Part shown: in pieces, positions 16,126 to 24,685 of the stretch | Layout of the letters: every line of letters starts with the position of its first letter | How positions within the stretch are numbered: position 1 is the stretch's first letter | Origin: CAZNFR01 sp964572225 | GTDB taxonomy: Bacteria > Bacteroidota > Bacteroidia > Bacteroidales > GCA-2748055 | Assembly (NCBI GenBank): GCA_964572225.1 | Contig: CAZNFR010000053.1 | Location: 1-25,061, forward strand | Length of the DNA stretch: 25,061 bases | Direction: 5' to 3' | The notes under the pieces: model-generated | What the model saw: only the letters and a program-made list of their open reading frames with translations | What the model was told of the DNA's origin: nothing | The model's database searches: none | Position numbers and translations under genes: made by a program

Positions 16126-16737
16126 CTATTCCAGGATGCCTGCTCCCTGTCGTAGAATTTCCGGGATCTCTCCGGTGCAGTCAATTACCGTTGAGGGAAT
16201 GTTTCCTCCGGCTCCACCGTCAATAACCAGGTCGACCTTATCTTTGAAGTTATCGTAAATAAGCTCAGGATCAGTAGTGTATTCTATGATCTCGTCGCTG
16301 TCATGAATGGAAGTGGTCAGGATGGGATGCCCGAGTTCACGCACAATTTCAAGGATAATATTGTTATTCGGAATACGTATCCCTATGGTTTTCTTCTTGT
16401 TCTTAAGGATCTTTGGAACCTTATTGTTTGCATGCAGGATAAAGGTGAAGGGTCCGGGAAGGCAGGATTTCATCAGCTTAAAAACTTCGTTATCCACAAA
16501 TTTTGTGTAATCCGAAAGATGACTAAGGTCGGATACAATGAATGAAAATTGTGCTTTTTCCGGTCTGAGTCCCTTCAGCCGTGCTATATTTTCCACTGCA
16601 CGGGTTTGAAAAATATCACAGCCCAGTCCATATATGGTATCGGTAGGATAGATTATAATACCTCCGTTTCTCAATGTATCCAGGATCATATCGAGATAGC
16701 GGGGGTTAGGATTTTCTTCGTACATTTTAAGCAGCAT
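16126..16737 (-). CDS. YciO/YrdC/Sua5-family protein (L-threonylcarbamoyladenylate synthase-like)
   Basis: A 203-residue cytoplasmic protein with the YrdC fold. Supporting stretches are GGIIIYPTDTIYGLGCDI, IARLKGLRPEKAQFSFIVSDLSHLSDY, LPGPFTFIL, KTIGIRIPNN and ILTTSIHDS, ending in STVIDCT and an RQGAG tail. The overall pattern, including the NPNPRYL start and VDNEVFKLMK, is closer to E. coli YciO than to TsaC, so the role in the t6A tRNA modification is likely but not certain. If it is the only YrdC-family protein in the genome it would have to be the essential synthase. The ATG at 16737 lies 21 bp after a -7 promoter match. Its stop is one base from the trkH stop. Confidence 0.88.
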   Translation of the reverse strand: MLLKMYEENPNPRYLDMILDTLRNGGIIIYPTDTIYGLGCDIFQTRAVENIARLKGLRPEKAQFSFIVSDLSHLSDYTKFVDNEVFKLMKSCLPGPFTFILHANNKVPKILKNKKKTIGIRIPNNNIILEIVRELGHPILTTSIHDSDEIIEYTTDPELIYDNFKDKVDLVIDGGAGGNIPSTVIDCTGEIPEILRQGAGILE

Positions 16738-16758
16738 GGTACTTTTTCCTTAAATGGC

Positions 16759-16766
16759 CAAAAATA
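16759..16766 (-). promoter_or_regulatory. Candidate -7 element for the YciO-family gene
   Basis: The minus-strand sequence TATTTTTG is an exact TAnnTTTG match ending 21 bp before the ATG at 16737. No TTG is found at the expected -33 spacing. Confidence 0.4.
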
Positions 16767-16816
16767 ATGGAATTCGGTTTCCCTTTCGGTAGTAAACAAC
16801 ACATTCTGCAAAATAG

Positions 16817-17518
16817 TTACAAAACCGATCCGTCTTCGGGTTTTGGATAGTTGATTTTAAGATTGGAACCGGTATGACTGAGGGGTGGGGGGTTGTCCTC
16901 ATCCCCCTCCTCAACTTCTTCCGGAATCCTCTCTATATCGGAGGGTGGTCCTTCCTTCCGATATAAAATGGCAATCAGGATTCCGCAAATGGCTCCCATA
17001 AGATGGCTTTCCCAGGACACTTTGTAATCGAAGGGGAAAAGTCCCCAAACCAGGCTTCCATAAAGGAAGATCACAAGCATGGATATGGCCATGAGATTGC
17101 GGTTTTTTCTCAGGATCCCGGAAAGGAAGAGAAAGGTGGCAAAACCATAGACAAGTCCACTGGCTCCGATGTGATAAGATTCACGGGCAATTAACCAAAC
17201 CAGGATATTAGTGCCGAAATAGATCAGGAAAAATACCTTATACGCCAGTTCCCGGTAAAAGTAAAATATGGCCAGACTAAGAAAAAAAACCGGAATGGAG
17301 TTATCGAAAAGGTGGTTAATATCAGCATGAACCAGGGGTCCGGTAATCAATCCCGGCAATCCTTTAAGATGAAGGGGATAGATGCCGAGGTGACCCAGGT
17401 CTGTTTCTAATCCAAACTCGATAAACTTCACGAACCAGATAAGGAAAAGAAAGAAGCCGGGAAAAACCAGGCTTAGAAAAAACTTCTTTTTATCACTTAT
17501 CGGTTGATTTGTCTCCAC
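16817..17518 (-). CDS. Rhomboid-family intramembrane serine protease
   Basis: A 233-residue membrane protein with about six helices between residues 12 and 186. The rhomboid active-site pattern is complete: His64, His69 and Asn73 (HADINHLFDN, the H-x4-H-x3-N motif of the second helix), the catalytic Ser120 in GASGLVYG, and the catalytic His172 in SWESHLMGA. Rhomboids cleave membrane-embedded segments of substrate proteins; the substrate here is unknown. A soluble acidic, proline-rich tail (about 190-233) follows the last helix. The only suitable start is GTG at 17518, which lies 26 nt inside the end of the preceding SRPBCC gene, so translation is probably coupled. No terminator was recognised after it. 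Confidence 0.9.
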   Translation of the reverse strand: METNQPISDKKKFFLSLVFPGFFLFLIWFVKFIEFGLETDLGHLGIYPLHLKGLPGLITGPLVHADINHLFDNSIPVFFLSLAIFYFYRELAYKVFFLIYFGTNILVWLIARESYHIGASGLVYGFATFLFLSGILRKNRNLMAISMLVIFLYGSLVWGLFPFDYKVSWESHLMGAICGILIAILYRKEGPPSDIERIPEEVEEGDEDNPPPLSHTGSNLKINYPKPEDGSVL

Positions 17519-18038
17519 TCAATTCCTTAAGATTTTTCAATCCCTGTTCAAAATCCGGGCCAAGCATTTTTTCCAGCAAGAGTCCGAAATACCGGTCCAT
17601 GGGATATCCCAGTTCCGAGACATGTCCCCAGGTAACCCGGGTTTCATTTTCTCCGAGCGGCTCAAATTTCCAAAGATCGGTAGCAACCATCTTCCTCGGG
17701 GAAATAAAGTTAAGGTCGGAGATCACCTCTCTACCGGGCTCGACAGATTTGATGGTAAGGTTCCCTGTTCCGATCTTTTTTCCTTCCCATGTCCAGGAAT
17801 GTCCCGGTTCACCCGGGGTTCCACTCATGGTCCCTTTGGCTTCCGGTTCTCTTTGGGACCACGGGTTCCATTTCTTGTAATTCTCAAAATTAGTGATCAG
17901 ATTGTAAATCTCCTCTGCGGGCTTGTTAATTATTACCGACCTTTGCAAGGATTTTTTGGAAGGAAGGAAGGCTGCTGCCAAAAAAAACAGAACCACAAGT
18001 CCTCCCAGGATTACAAGGATTAATTGAAGTGATGTCAT
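17493..18038 (-). CDS. SRPBCC-family (polyketide cyclase/START-like) protein with N-terminal membrane anchor
   Basis: A 181-residue protein. Residues about 4-26 form one strongly hydrophobic helix ending in FLPSKK, which looks like a membrane anchor or uncleaved signal. The rest is a START-like helix-grip domain: SVIINKPAEEIYNLITNFENYKKWNPWS is the typical SRPBCC entry, followed by strands containing TWEGKKIGTGNLTI and RVTWGHVSELGYPMDRYFGLLLEKMLGPDFEQGLKNLK. Such domains bind lipophilic ligands; no ligand can be predicted here. It overlaps the rhomboid gene by 26 nt, suggesting that the two are expressed together. The ilvA stop lies 93 nt upstream on the same strand, so some read-through from the ilv operon is possible. 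Confidence 0.82.
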   Translation of the reverse strand: MTSLQLILVILGGLVVLFFLAAAFLPSKKSLQRSVIINKPAEEIYNLITNFENYKKWNPWSQREPEAKGTMSGTPGEPGHSWTWEGKKIGTGNLTIKSVEPGREVISDLNFISPRKMVATDLWKFEPLGENETRVTWGHVSELGYPMDRYFGLLLEKMLGPDFEQGLKNLKELSGDKSTDK

Positions 18039-18063
18039 GATAAGAGTTTGGTGTGATTACATC

Positions 18064-18085
18064 TTAAACAAAATAATTTGTTTAA
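18064..18085. repeat. Perfect 9-bp inverted repeat before the SRPBCC-rhomboid pair
   Basis: Arms TTAAACAAA and TTTGTTTAA are separated by ATAA. The repeat lies 26-47 bp upstream of the SRPBCC start codon, and its right side contains TTATTTTG (minus strand), a near match to the -7 element. It could be an operator over that promoter, or a weak AT-only hairpin ending the ilv transcript. It lacks a following T tract. Confidence 0.5.
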
Positions 18086-18131
18086 TGTTTGCAGGGAGAC
18101 TGACATTATGGCCGGATAACCGGACGGAGGC

Positions 18132-19403
18132 TTATATGATGAACTGAAAAAGATCGGGTCTGTTGTTCAGGTATTCATAATTGATTTTCTTTTCCTTCAT
18201 CCTTTCCAGCAGGGCAGTAAAGTCATCCTTTTCTTTAACCTCGATGCCAATTACGGCCGGACCTCTTTCACGGCTGTTTTTCTTGGTATACTCAAAATGG
18301 GTAATATCGTCCGTGGGACCCAGGACATCCACAAGGAATTCCCTGAGGGCCCCGGCACGCTGAGGAAACCTTACGATAAAATAGTGTTTGAGGCCTTCGT
18401 GCATAAGAGATCTTTCCTTGATTTCCTCTGTACGGGTTATATCGTTGTTGCTTCCACTGACAATACACACGACATGTTTTCCTTTGATCTGCTCCCGGTA
18501 TCGGTCGAGAACGGCGATGGAGAGGGCTCCTGCCGGTTCCACTACAATGGCTTCTTCGTTATACATTTTCAGGATGGTGGTACAGATCCTGCCTTCTGGA
18601 ACGGTCACTACTTCATCGAGCAAATCGCGACAAATTGGGAATGTAAGGTCTCCCACCCGTTGAACCGCTGCCCCGTCAACAAATTTGTCTATTTTATCGA
18701 GTTCAAGAATTTTGTTAGCCTTAATGGATTCCAGCATGGCAGGGGCTCCTGCCGGCTCAATACCAATAATTCGGGTTTTTGGGCTGATGGTCTTAAAAAT
18801 GCTGGCCACCCCCGCGGCTAGTCCTCCGCCCCCAACAGGAAGAAAAAGATAATCAACGGGATTGGTAAGGTCTTGCAGAATTTCAAGGGCTATGGTGGCC
18901 TGGCCTTCGATTACTTTTTCATCATCGAAAGGATGGATAAATACCGCTTCCTGTTCCTCACAGAACTCAATGGCTCTTTTATAGGCATCATCATAGGTAT
19001 CCCCTTCAAAGATTACCTCGACCATCCCTTTTCCGAACATTTTCACCTGTTTCACTTTCTGGGAGGGGGTGGGATTGGGCATAAAGATCGTCCCCCTTAT
19101 CCCCAGTTTATTGCAGCTATATGCAACACCCTGGGCGTGATTCCCGGCACTGGCACAAACCACTCCGTTTTTAAGAACCCCTGCAGGAAGGCCCGACATT
19201 TTGTTGTAGGCACCCCTTATTTTATAAGATCTCACGATCTGGAGATCCTCCCGTTTCAGGTAAACGAAGGCGGCGTATTCCTCAGAAAGATTGAGATTCT
19301 CCATTAAAGGAGTGTGGCTGACAACCGTTTTCAATCTTTGCCTTGCCTCCTGTACTTTCTCCATCCTGGGTAGGAATCGGGTATTTACCGGGTTTTCCTG
19401 CAT
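18132..19403 (-). CDS. ilvA: Threonine ammonia-lyase (threonine dehydratase), biosynthetic type
   Basis: A 423-residue PLP enzyme that converts threonine to 2-ketobutyrate, the first committed step to isoleucine. The PLP lysine is Lys61 in RSYKIRGAYN; SAGNHAQG (85-92) contacts the substrate, and the phosphate-binding loop is GGGGLAAG (190-197). The C-terminal part from about residue 335 (HYFIVRFPQRAGALREFL) is a single ACT-like regulatory domain, compared with two in the 514-residue E. coli enzyme, so feedback control by isoleucine is likely but of the short type. It is the last gene of the ilv operon, 11 nt after ilvC. I see no clear terminator after it. Confidence 0.95.
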   Translation of the reverse strand: MQENPVNTRFLPRMEKVQEARQRLKTVVSHTPLMENLNLSEEYAAFVYLKREDLQIVRSYKIRGAYNKMSGLPAGVLKNGVVCASAGNHAQGVAYSCNKLGIRGTIFMPNPTPSQKVKQVKMFGKGMVEVIFEGDTYDDAYKRAIEFCEEQEAVFIHPFDDEKVIEGQATIALEILQDLTNPVDYLFLPVGGGGLAAGVASIFKTISPKTRIIGIEPAGAPAMLESIKANKILELDKIDKFVDGAAVQRVGDLTFPICRDLLDEVVTVPEGRICTTILKMYNEEAIVVEPAGALSIAVLDRYREQIKGKHVVCIVSGSNNDITRTEEIKERSLMHEGLKHYFIVRFPQRAGALREFLVDVLGPTDDITHFEYTKKNSRERGPAVIGIEVKEKDDFTALLERMKEKKINYEYLNNRPDLFQFII

Positions 19404-19414
19404 TGGGTTTTTAT

Positions 19415-20458
19415 TTATTTCCCGGGCCGTAGCTTTCTAACCTGGGCCCCGGTGGTCCACATTTCAGAATTATGCATTTCATCCAGTTCTTCCTGGAGTT
19501 TCTTACGGTAATCGGACTGGCGGTTTGCTTCAATGGTGATTCGGGCTTCGTTACCTGTGGCAACGCTTTCATAAAGTTCATCAAAAACCGGAGCAACGGC
19601 ATCTCTGAATTTCCCTTTCCAGTCGAGCGCTCCTCTCTGGGCAGTGGTTGAGCAATTTGCATACATCCAGTCCATCCCATTTTCAGCGATCAGGGGCATA
19701 AGACTTTGGGTAAACTCCTCCACGGTCTCATTAAAAGCTTCTGAAGGAGAATGACCTTTTTTACGAAGAAGGTTATACTGGGCTTCCATGATTCCTGCCA
19801 CGGCACCCATAAGTACTCCTCTTTCACCGGTAAGGTCGCTGAAAACCTCCTTTTGAAAGGTAGTTTCAAAAAGATAACCGGAACCGACTCCGATACCAAG
19901 AGCAATAACCCTTTCGAAGGCTTTGCCTGTTGCGTCCTGGAAAATCGCGTAGCTTGAGTTAAGTCCCTGTCCTTCAATAAATAATCTCCTGAGAGATGTA
20001 CCTGAACCTTTGGGTGCCACAAGAATAACGTCCACTCCTTCGGGAGGAATAATACCAGTCTGGTCTTTATAGGTAATGGCAAATCCGTGAGAGAAATAAA
20101 GCGCTTTACCAGGACTAAGATGTTTTTTTACGGTTGGCCAGAGAGCGATTTGACCGGCATCCGAGAGCAGGTACTGGATTATACTGGCCTTTTCGCAGGC
20201 TTCTTCGATCTCAAAAAGATCCTTTCCTTCCACCCAGCCATCGCTTACCGCCTTATCCCAGCTGGGTGAATTTTTCCTTTGTCCGATGATCACATGAAAA
20301 CCATTGTCTTTAAGGTTGAGGGATTGTCCTGGTCCCTGGACACCGTAGCCGATAATAGCAATGGTCTCATCCTTAAGTGTTTCAAGAGCTTTTTTAAGAG
20401 GGAATTCATCCCTGGTAACGACGTTTTCTTCAGTGCCGCCAAAATTGATTTTTGCCAT
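19415..20458 (-). CDS. ilvC: Ketol-acid reductoisomerase (class I)
   Basis: A 347-residue enzyme that isomerises and reduces 2-acetolactate and 2-aceto-2-hydroxybutyrate, using NADPH and Mg2+. The Rossmann motif is IIGYGVQGPGQSLNLKDNG (35-53); the usual HAQ of the GSQGHAQ loop is replaced by PGQ, a form I associate with Bacteroidota. The cofactor loop GQRKNSPSWDKA contains Arg61, Lys62, Ser64 and Ser66, which fits NADPH preference. The catalytic His124 is in YFSHGFAI. Metal ligands are expected in SDLTGERG (207-214, Asp208 and Glu212) and in the C-terminal knotted domain. It lies 10 nt after ilvN and 11 nt before ilvA. Other open frames over this region are antisense or shifted shadows; the gene is intact. 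Confidence 0.95.
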   Translation of the reverse strand: MAKINFGGTEENVVTRDEFPLKKALETLKDETIAIIGYGVQGPGQSLNLKDNGFHVIIGQRKNSPSWDKAVSDGWVEGKDLFEIEEACEKASIIQYLLSDAGQIALWPTVKKHLSPGKALYFSHGFAITYKDQTGIIPPEGVDVILVAPKGSGTSLRRLFIEGQGLNSSYAIFQDATGKAFERVIALGIGVGSGYLFETTFQKEVFSDLTGERGVLMGAVAGIMEAQYNLLRKKGHSPSEAFNETVEEFTQSLMPLIAENGMDWMYANCSTTAQRGALDWKGKFRDAVAPVFDELYESVATGNEARITIEANRQSDYRKKLQEELDEMHNSEMWTTGAQVRKLRPGK

Positions 20459-20468
20459 TTTAGGTTAT

Positions 20469-21032
20469 TTATTGATTTATTAATTGAGCTTCTTTTTCAG
20501 AATGTTTATTTGCTTCTTCAAGTTCTCTAAGGTAACTGGTAATCTCCTTGATTTGTTTCGAAACCGCGACCCTTCCGGAACGGGCAAACTGCAACACTCC
20601 AAAGGGAAGCAATTTATTAAAAAGATCCTGGGTCTCATTCTGGTGACCTGCCTTTTCGATAATAATATACTCCGGTTCCACGGTGAGAATATGAGCATTA
20701 TGCTTGCGGATTAGCAATTCGACGTCGTTACCGTGAGCGAGTGCCTTGGTGGGAACCTTGTAGAGTGCAATTTCCTGATGCACGATCTCTTCTTCAGTAA
20801 AATAGAAAGCTTTAAGCACACCAATTTGCTTTTCGATTTGCTTGACCAGCTTCTCTATCAGTTCCGCAGTGGTTCTTACCACGATGGTAAACCTGTAAAC
20901 CCCCTTTACTTCGGATTCTGAAGCCGTAAGACTATCTATATTGATATGTCTGCGGGTAAAAATGATGGTGAGCCTGTGGAGCAAACCGATCTTATTTTCT
21001 GTAAAAACAGATAAAGTGAATTCTTTTTGCAT
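20469..21032 (-). CDS. ilvN: Acetolactate synthase small (regulatory) subunit
   Basis: A 187-residue protein. Residues 1-75 are an N-terminal ACT domain (FTLSVFTENKIGLLHRLTIIFTRRHINIDSL) that in this family binds valine and confers feedback inhibition. Residues about 85-170 are the C-terminal small-subunit domain. A Lys/Glu-rich tail ends the protein. It assembles with the ilvB product. The length is between the short E. coli IlvN and the long plant type, typical for many bacteria (IlvH-like). It is 18 nt downstream of ilvB and 10 nt upstream of ilvC. Confidence 0.94.
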   Translation of the reverse strand: MQKEFTLSVFTENKIGLLHRLTIIFTRRHINIDSLTASESEVKGVYRFTIVVRTTAELIEKLVKQIEKQIGVLKAFYFTEEEIVHQEIALYKVPTKALAHGNDVELLIRKHNAHILTVEPEYIIIEKAGHQNETQDLFNKLLPFGVLQFARSGRVAVSKQIKEITSYLRELEEANKHSEKEAQLINQ

Positions 21033-21050
21033 GATATGGTTGTTTTTTTA

Positions 21051-22787
21051 TTATTCTAATCTCATTTCGGAAACGGTTCCGCCTGCAGGAACCATGGGGA
21101 ATATATTGTCTTCTTTCTCAACCTTTACTTCCAGTAAGAAAGGTCCCTGGTGTTCCAGCATTTCATCAAGTGCACTGCTGAGTTCTTCGCGTTTACTGAT
21201 GGTTTTGCCGGTAACGCCAAACCCCTTTGATACTGCGAGGAAGTCCGGATTGGTAAGCTCGGTATAGGCATACCTTTTGGAAAAGAAAAGGTCCTGCCAT
21301 TGCCTTACCATTCCAAGGAAATTATTGTTGAGAAGAATGATTTTCACAGGAAGGTTGAGCTGGGCAATGGTTCCCAGTTCCTGAATGGTCATCTGGAATC
21401 CACCATCGCCCACCACAACCACAACTTCACGGCTGTTACCGGCTGCAAGTTTGGCTCCCATGGCGGCCGGTACGCCAAATCCCATGGTTCCGAGTCCGCC
21501 GGAAGTTATCTGACTTTCGGTTTTATTGAACTGGTAATAGCGCGCGGCAGCCATTTGATGTTGCCCCACGTCGGAAACCAACACGGCTTCTCCTTTGGTT
21601 TTCCTTGATAGGTTGTGGATCACCTCACCCATATGAAGTCCGCCTTCGGAGGGATAGCAATCCCTTTCAATTACTTTTTCGAATTCATACTTGTAAAGCT
21701 GATTGAACGATTCCAGCCATTCGGGGTGCGATTTGGCTTCCACCTTTGGCAGAAGAGCCTGGAGCGCCTGTTTTGCGTCGGAAATCACGGCCACATCGGA
21801 TTTAACATTTTTATCAATTTCAGCCCTGTCAATTTCAATATGGATAATTTTGGCTTGCTTAGCGTAGGTTTTGAGATTACCGGTAACCCGGTCATCAAAA
21901 CGCATTCCCAATCCGATAAGCAGGTCGCATTTGTTGGTATTAATATTGGGAGCATAATTCCCATGCATTCCCAGCATCCCGGTAAATAGCGGGTGACTGG
22001 AGGGGAAGGCGGAAAGGCCAAGAAGGGTGCTGGCTACCGGGATTCCTGTTTTTTCAACAAATTCCTTAAGTTCTTCCTGTGCACCTGAGAGAAGGACTCC
22101 CTGCCCTACAAGCAAAAGCGGTTTTTTTGCTGAATTGATCAGTTCCGCTGCACGGTCAACAGCCTCCTCCTCAATTTTCGGATAAGGAATATAACTCCGG
22201 ATGGAACTATATTTCTCATACGAGTACTCCAGTTCTCCGAACTGAGCATCTTTCGTAATATCAAGTAATACGGGTCCGGGTCTTCCTGAACGTGCTATAA
22301 AAAATGCCTTGGCAAAGGCTTCTGGGATCTCTTCGGGTCTGGTGATCTGATAGTTCCATTTGGTGACCGGCATGGATACACCCACTACATCGGTTTCCTG
22401 GAATGCATCGGTTCCCAGCAATCCGGATGGTACCTGTCCGGTGATACAAACAAGAGGGGTGGAATCCAGCATTGCATCTGCCAATCCCGTGATCAGATTA
22501 GTGGCTCCCGGTCCGGAGGTAGCCAGGCAGACACCCGGCTTCCTGGCGATACGTGCATATCCCTGGGCTGCATGTATAGCTCCCTGTTCGTGTCTGACCA
22601 TCACGTGTTGAAGTTCTTCCTGATAATCATAAAGGACGTCATATACAGGCATTATCGCACCCCCAACGTAGCCAAACATTACTTCAACTCCTTCTTCAAG
22701 AAGGGATAAAACGATTGCTTCAGCTCCTGAAACTTTCAGTTTTTCAGCCTTTTTACCGGCATCCTGCATTTTAGTTTGTGTATCCAT
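21051..22787 (-). CDS. ilvB: Acetolactate synthase large (catalytic) subunit
   Basis: A 578-residue TPP enzyme that condenses pyruvate with pyruvate or with 2-ketobutyrate, giving the precursors of valine/leucine and isoleucine. The catalytic Glu67 is in RHEQGAIHAAQGYAR. FAD- and subunit-binding parts include LGMHGNYAPNINTN and GMRFDDRVTG. The TPP/Mg motif starts at VVGDGGFQMTIQEL and ends at LLNNNFLGMVRQWQ. The first 17 residues are a polar extension not needed for the fold. It is 24 nt after ilvD and 18 nt before ilvN. Because it acts on pyruvate it is the anabolic counterpart of the nifJ branch in the same window. Confidence 0.95.
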   Translation of the reverse strand: MDTQTKMQDAGKKAEKLKVSGAEAIVLSLLEEGVEVMFGYVGGAIMPVYDVLYDYQEELQHVMVRHEQGAIHAAQGYARIARKPGVCLATSGPGATNLITGLADAMLDSTPLVCITGQVPSGLLGTDAFQETDVVGVSMPVTKWNYQITRPEEIPEAFAKAFFIARSGRPGPVLLDITKDAQFGELEYSYEKYSSIRSYIPYPKIEEEAVDRAAELINSAKKPLLLVGQGVLLSGAQEELKEFVEKTGIPVASTLLGLSAFPSSHPLFTGMLGMHGNYAPNINTNKCDLLIGLGMRFDDRVTGNLKTYAKQAKIIHIEIDRAEIDKNVKSDVAVISDAKQALQALLPKVEAKSHPEWLESFNQLYKYEFEKVIERDCYPSEGGLHMGEVIHNLSRKTKGEAVLVSDVGQHQMAAARYYQFNKTESQITSGGLGTMGFGVPAAMGAKLAAGNSREVVVVVGDGGFQMTIQELGTIAQLNLPVKIILLNNNFLGMVRQWQDLFFSKRYAYTELTNPDFLAVSKGFGVTGKTISKREELSSALDEMLEHQGPFLLEVKVEKEDNIFPMVPAGGTVSEMRLE

Positions 22788-22811
22788 AAAAGTAAAAATT
22801 AAGGTTTCAAG

Positions 22812-24635
22812 TTATGTTATAATTCTTATTGCTCCTTTATCTGCTGAGGTTACCATACTGGCGTAGGCCTGTAAGGCTTTACTCAGGTTTCTTTTCCTGT
22901 TTCTGGGTTTCCAGGCTTCATTGCCCCGGTTCAATTCTTCCTGCCTTCTTTTCATCAATTCTTCTTCGGATATCCTGAGGTTTATTATTCTTTCGGGAAT
23001 GCTTATCTCGATCGGGTCCCCGTCCCTGACAAGGGCAATGTTCCCTCCTTCCGCAGCTTCGGGGGAGATATGACCTATGGAAAGCCCCGAAGTTCCTCCG
23101 GAAAACCTTCCGTCGGTAATAAGGGCACATTTTTCACCCAGGCCTCTTGACTTTATATAGGAGGTGGGATAAAGCATCTCCTGCATTCCTGGTCCTCCTT
23201 TCGGGCCTTCAAAAGCGATCACGACCACATCTCCTTCCAGGATTTGACCGGCAAGTATAGCCTCACAGGCAGAATCCTGGGAATGGAAAACTTTTGCCTT
23301 TCCCGAAAAATGCCAAATGGATTCTTTAACGCCTGCGGTTTTTACAATACACCCGTTCTCGGCAAGATTTCCATGCAGAACCGCGAGTCCGCCATCCTGA
23401 GAATAAGCATGATCTACATCCCGGATGCATCCTTTTTCCCTGTCAAGGTCCAGTTCGATATAGCGTGCATCCTGTGAGCCCATCTCAAGGTTTACTACTC
23501 CTCCGGGTGCGGATGAATATACCTGAAGTGCCTGTTCAGCGGGTTGAGCCATCAGATCGTATTCTGCAAGGGTGTCTGAAAGCTTCTTTCCATCTACACG
23601 TGACACTTCCGTGTGGATAAGTCCACCCCGGTTGAGCTCCGACATAATCCCCATGATTCCTCCGGCACGGTTTACATCTTCAATGTGATAGTTTGAGTTG
23701 GGAGATACCTTACAGAGGACCGGTGTGGTTCTTGACAATTCATCAATATCTTTCATTCCAAATTCAACTCCTGCTTCGTGAGCAATGGCAAGCAAATGAA
23801 GCACGGTGTTGGTCGATCCTCCCATGGCGATATCCAGTCTCATGGCATTCTGAAATGATTCAATGCTGGCGATGCTTCTGGGTAAAAAGGAATCATCCTC
23901 CTCATAGTAAAACATTTTGATTACACTTGCCAGTGCTTTTACTGCCTCCTCAAACAAGCGATCCCGGTTTTTGTGGGTTGCCACAATGGTTCCATTACCC
24001 GGAAGGGCAAGTCCTATAGCCTCGTTTAGGCAATTCATGGAATTGGCCGTGAACATACCGGAACAGGATCCGCAGGTGGGACAGGCGATTTTTTCGATCA
24101 GTGAGATCTCTTCATCTGATATCCTGTCATCAGCAGCCATTACCATGGAATCGACCAGGTCATATTTTTTTCCGTTCAGCTTTCCCGCTTCCATGGGTCC
24201 ACCCGAAACAAACACTGTGGGTATATTTAATCTCATGGCGGCCATCAACATTCCGGGTGTGATCTTATCGCAATTACTAATGCAGAATAAGGCATCTATC
24301 TTATGTGCATTGGCCATATATTCGATACTATCTGCGATCAGATCCCTGGATGGCAAAGAGTATAACATTCCGTCGTGCCCCATGGCGATGCCGTCATCAA
24401 CCGCTATGGTATTGAACTCGGCGGCAAAAAAGCCATGGTTCTCGAAAAGACCCTTCACTTTCTGCCCAATCGCATGCAAATGCGCATGTCCGGGAACAAA
24501 CTGGGTAAAGGAATTCGCTATTCCGATAACAGGTTTGCCCATTTGCTCCTCCTTCATTCCATTGGCTCTCCAGAGACTTCTTGCACCGGCCATTTTTCGG
24601 CCCATGGTGGTTGTATGACTTCTTAACTTTGGCAT
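22812..24635 (-). CDS. ilvD: Dihydroxyacid dehydratase
   Basis: A 607-residue iron-sulfur enzyme that dehydrates 2,3-dihydroxyisovalerate and 2,3-dihydroxy-3-methylvalerate to the 2-keto acids. Cluster-region cysteines are in CISNCDKITPG (Cys118, Cys122) and CPTCGSCSGMF (Cys185, 188, 191). The C-terminal signature GRFSGGTSGLSIGHISPEAAEGG is intact. At the position where oxygen-stable [2Fe-2S] enzymes have a first cysteine, this protein reads NSFTQ, as in the E. coli-type oxygen-labile [4Fe-4S] enzyme. It is the first structural gene of the operon, starting 14 nt after the T tract of the attenuator. AAAGGGA upstream of the ATG is a weak Shine-Dalgarno at best. Confidence 0.96.
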   Translation of the reverse strand: MPKLRSHTTTMGRKMAGARSLWRANGMKEEQMGKPVIGIANSFTQFVPGHAHLHAIGQKVKGLFENHGFFAAEFNTIAVDDGIAMGHDGMLYSLPSRDLIADSIEYMANAHKIDALFCISNCDKITPGMLMAAMRLNIPTVFVSGGPMEAGKLNGKKYDLVDSMVMAADDRISDEEISLIEKIACPTCGSCSGMFTANSMNCLNEAIGLALPGNGTIVATHKNRDRLFEEAVKALASVIKMFYYEEDDSFLPRSIASIESFQNAMRLDIAMGGSTNTVLHLLAIAHEAGVEFGMKDIDELSRTTPVLCKVSPNSNYHIEDVNRAGGIMGIMSELNRGGLIHTEVSRVDGKKLSDTLAEYDLMAQPAEQALQVYSSAPGGVVNLEMGSQDARYIELDLDREKGCIRDVDHAYSQDGGLAVLHGNLAENGCIVKTAGVKESIWHFSGKAKVFHSQDSACEAILAGQILEGDVVVIAFEGPKGGPGMQEMLYPTSYIKSRGLGEKCALITDGRFSGGTSGLSIGHISPEAAEGGNIALVRDGDPIEISIPERIINLRISEEELMKRRQEELNRGNEAWKPRNRKRNLSKALQAYASMVTSADKGAIRIIT

Positions 24636-24649
24636 TCTGCGTCCCTTTT

Positions 24650-24685
24650 AAAAAAAGAAAGCCATCCTCGTTCGTGAGAATGGCT
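24650..24685 (-). terminator. Attenuator terminator (regions 3:4) before ilvD
   Basis: On the minus strand AGCCATTCTC (24685-24676), loop ACGAAC and GAGGATGGCT (24669-24660) form a 10-bp stem with one G-T wobble. TTCTTTTTTT follows. This is a standard intrinsic terminator lying between the leader peptide and ilvD, where it would stop transcription of the whole operon unless the antiterminator forms. Confidence 0.92.

Noticed and set aside
19411..19680. Same-strand open frame overlapping the end of ilvC, suggesting a frameshift
   Set aside because: ilvC is intact at 347 residues with all motifs; the other frame has no family resemblance and is a shadow.
23917..24618. Long antisense open frame (233 codons) opposite ilvD
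   Set aside because: The protein has no recognisable domain, and ilvD on the other strand is a full, conserved enzyme. Long antisense frames arise from codon bias.
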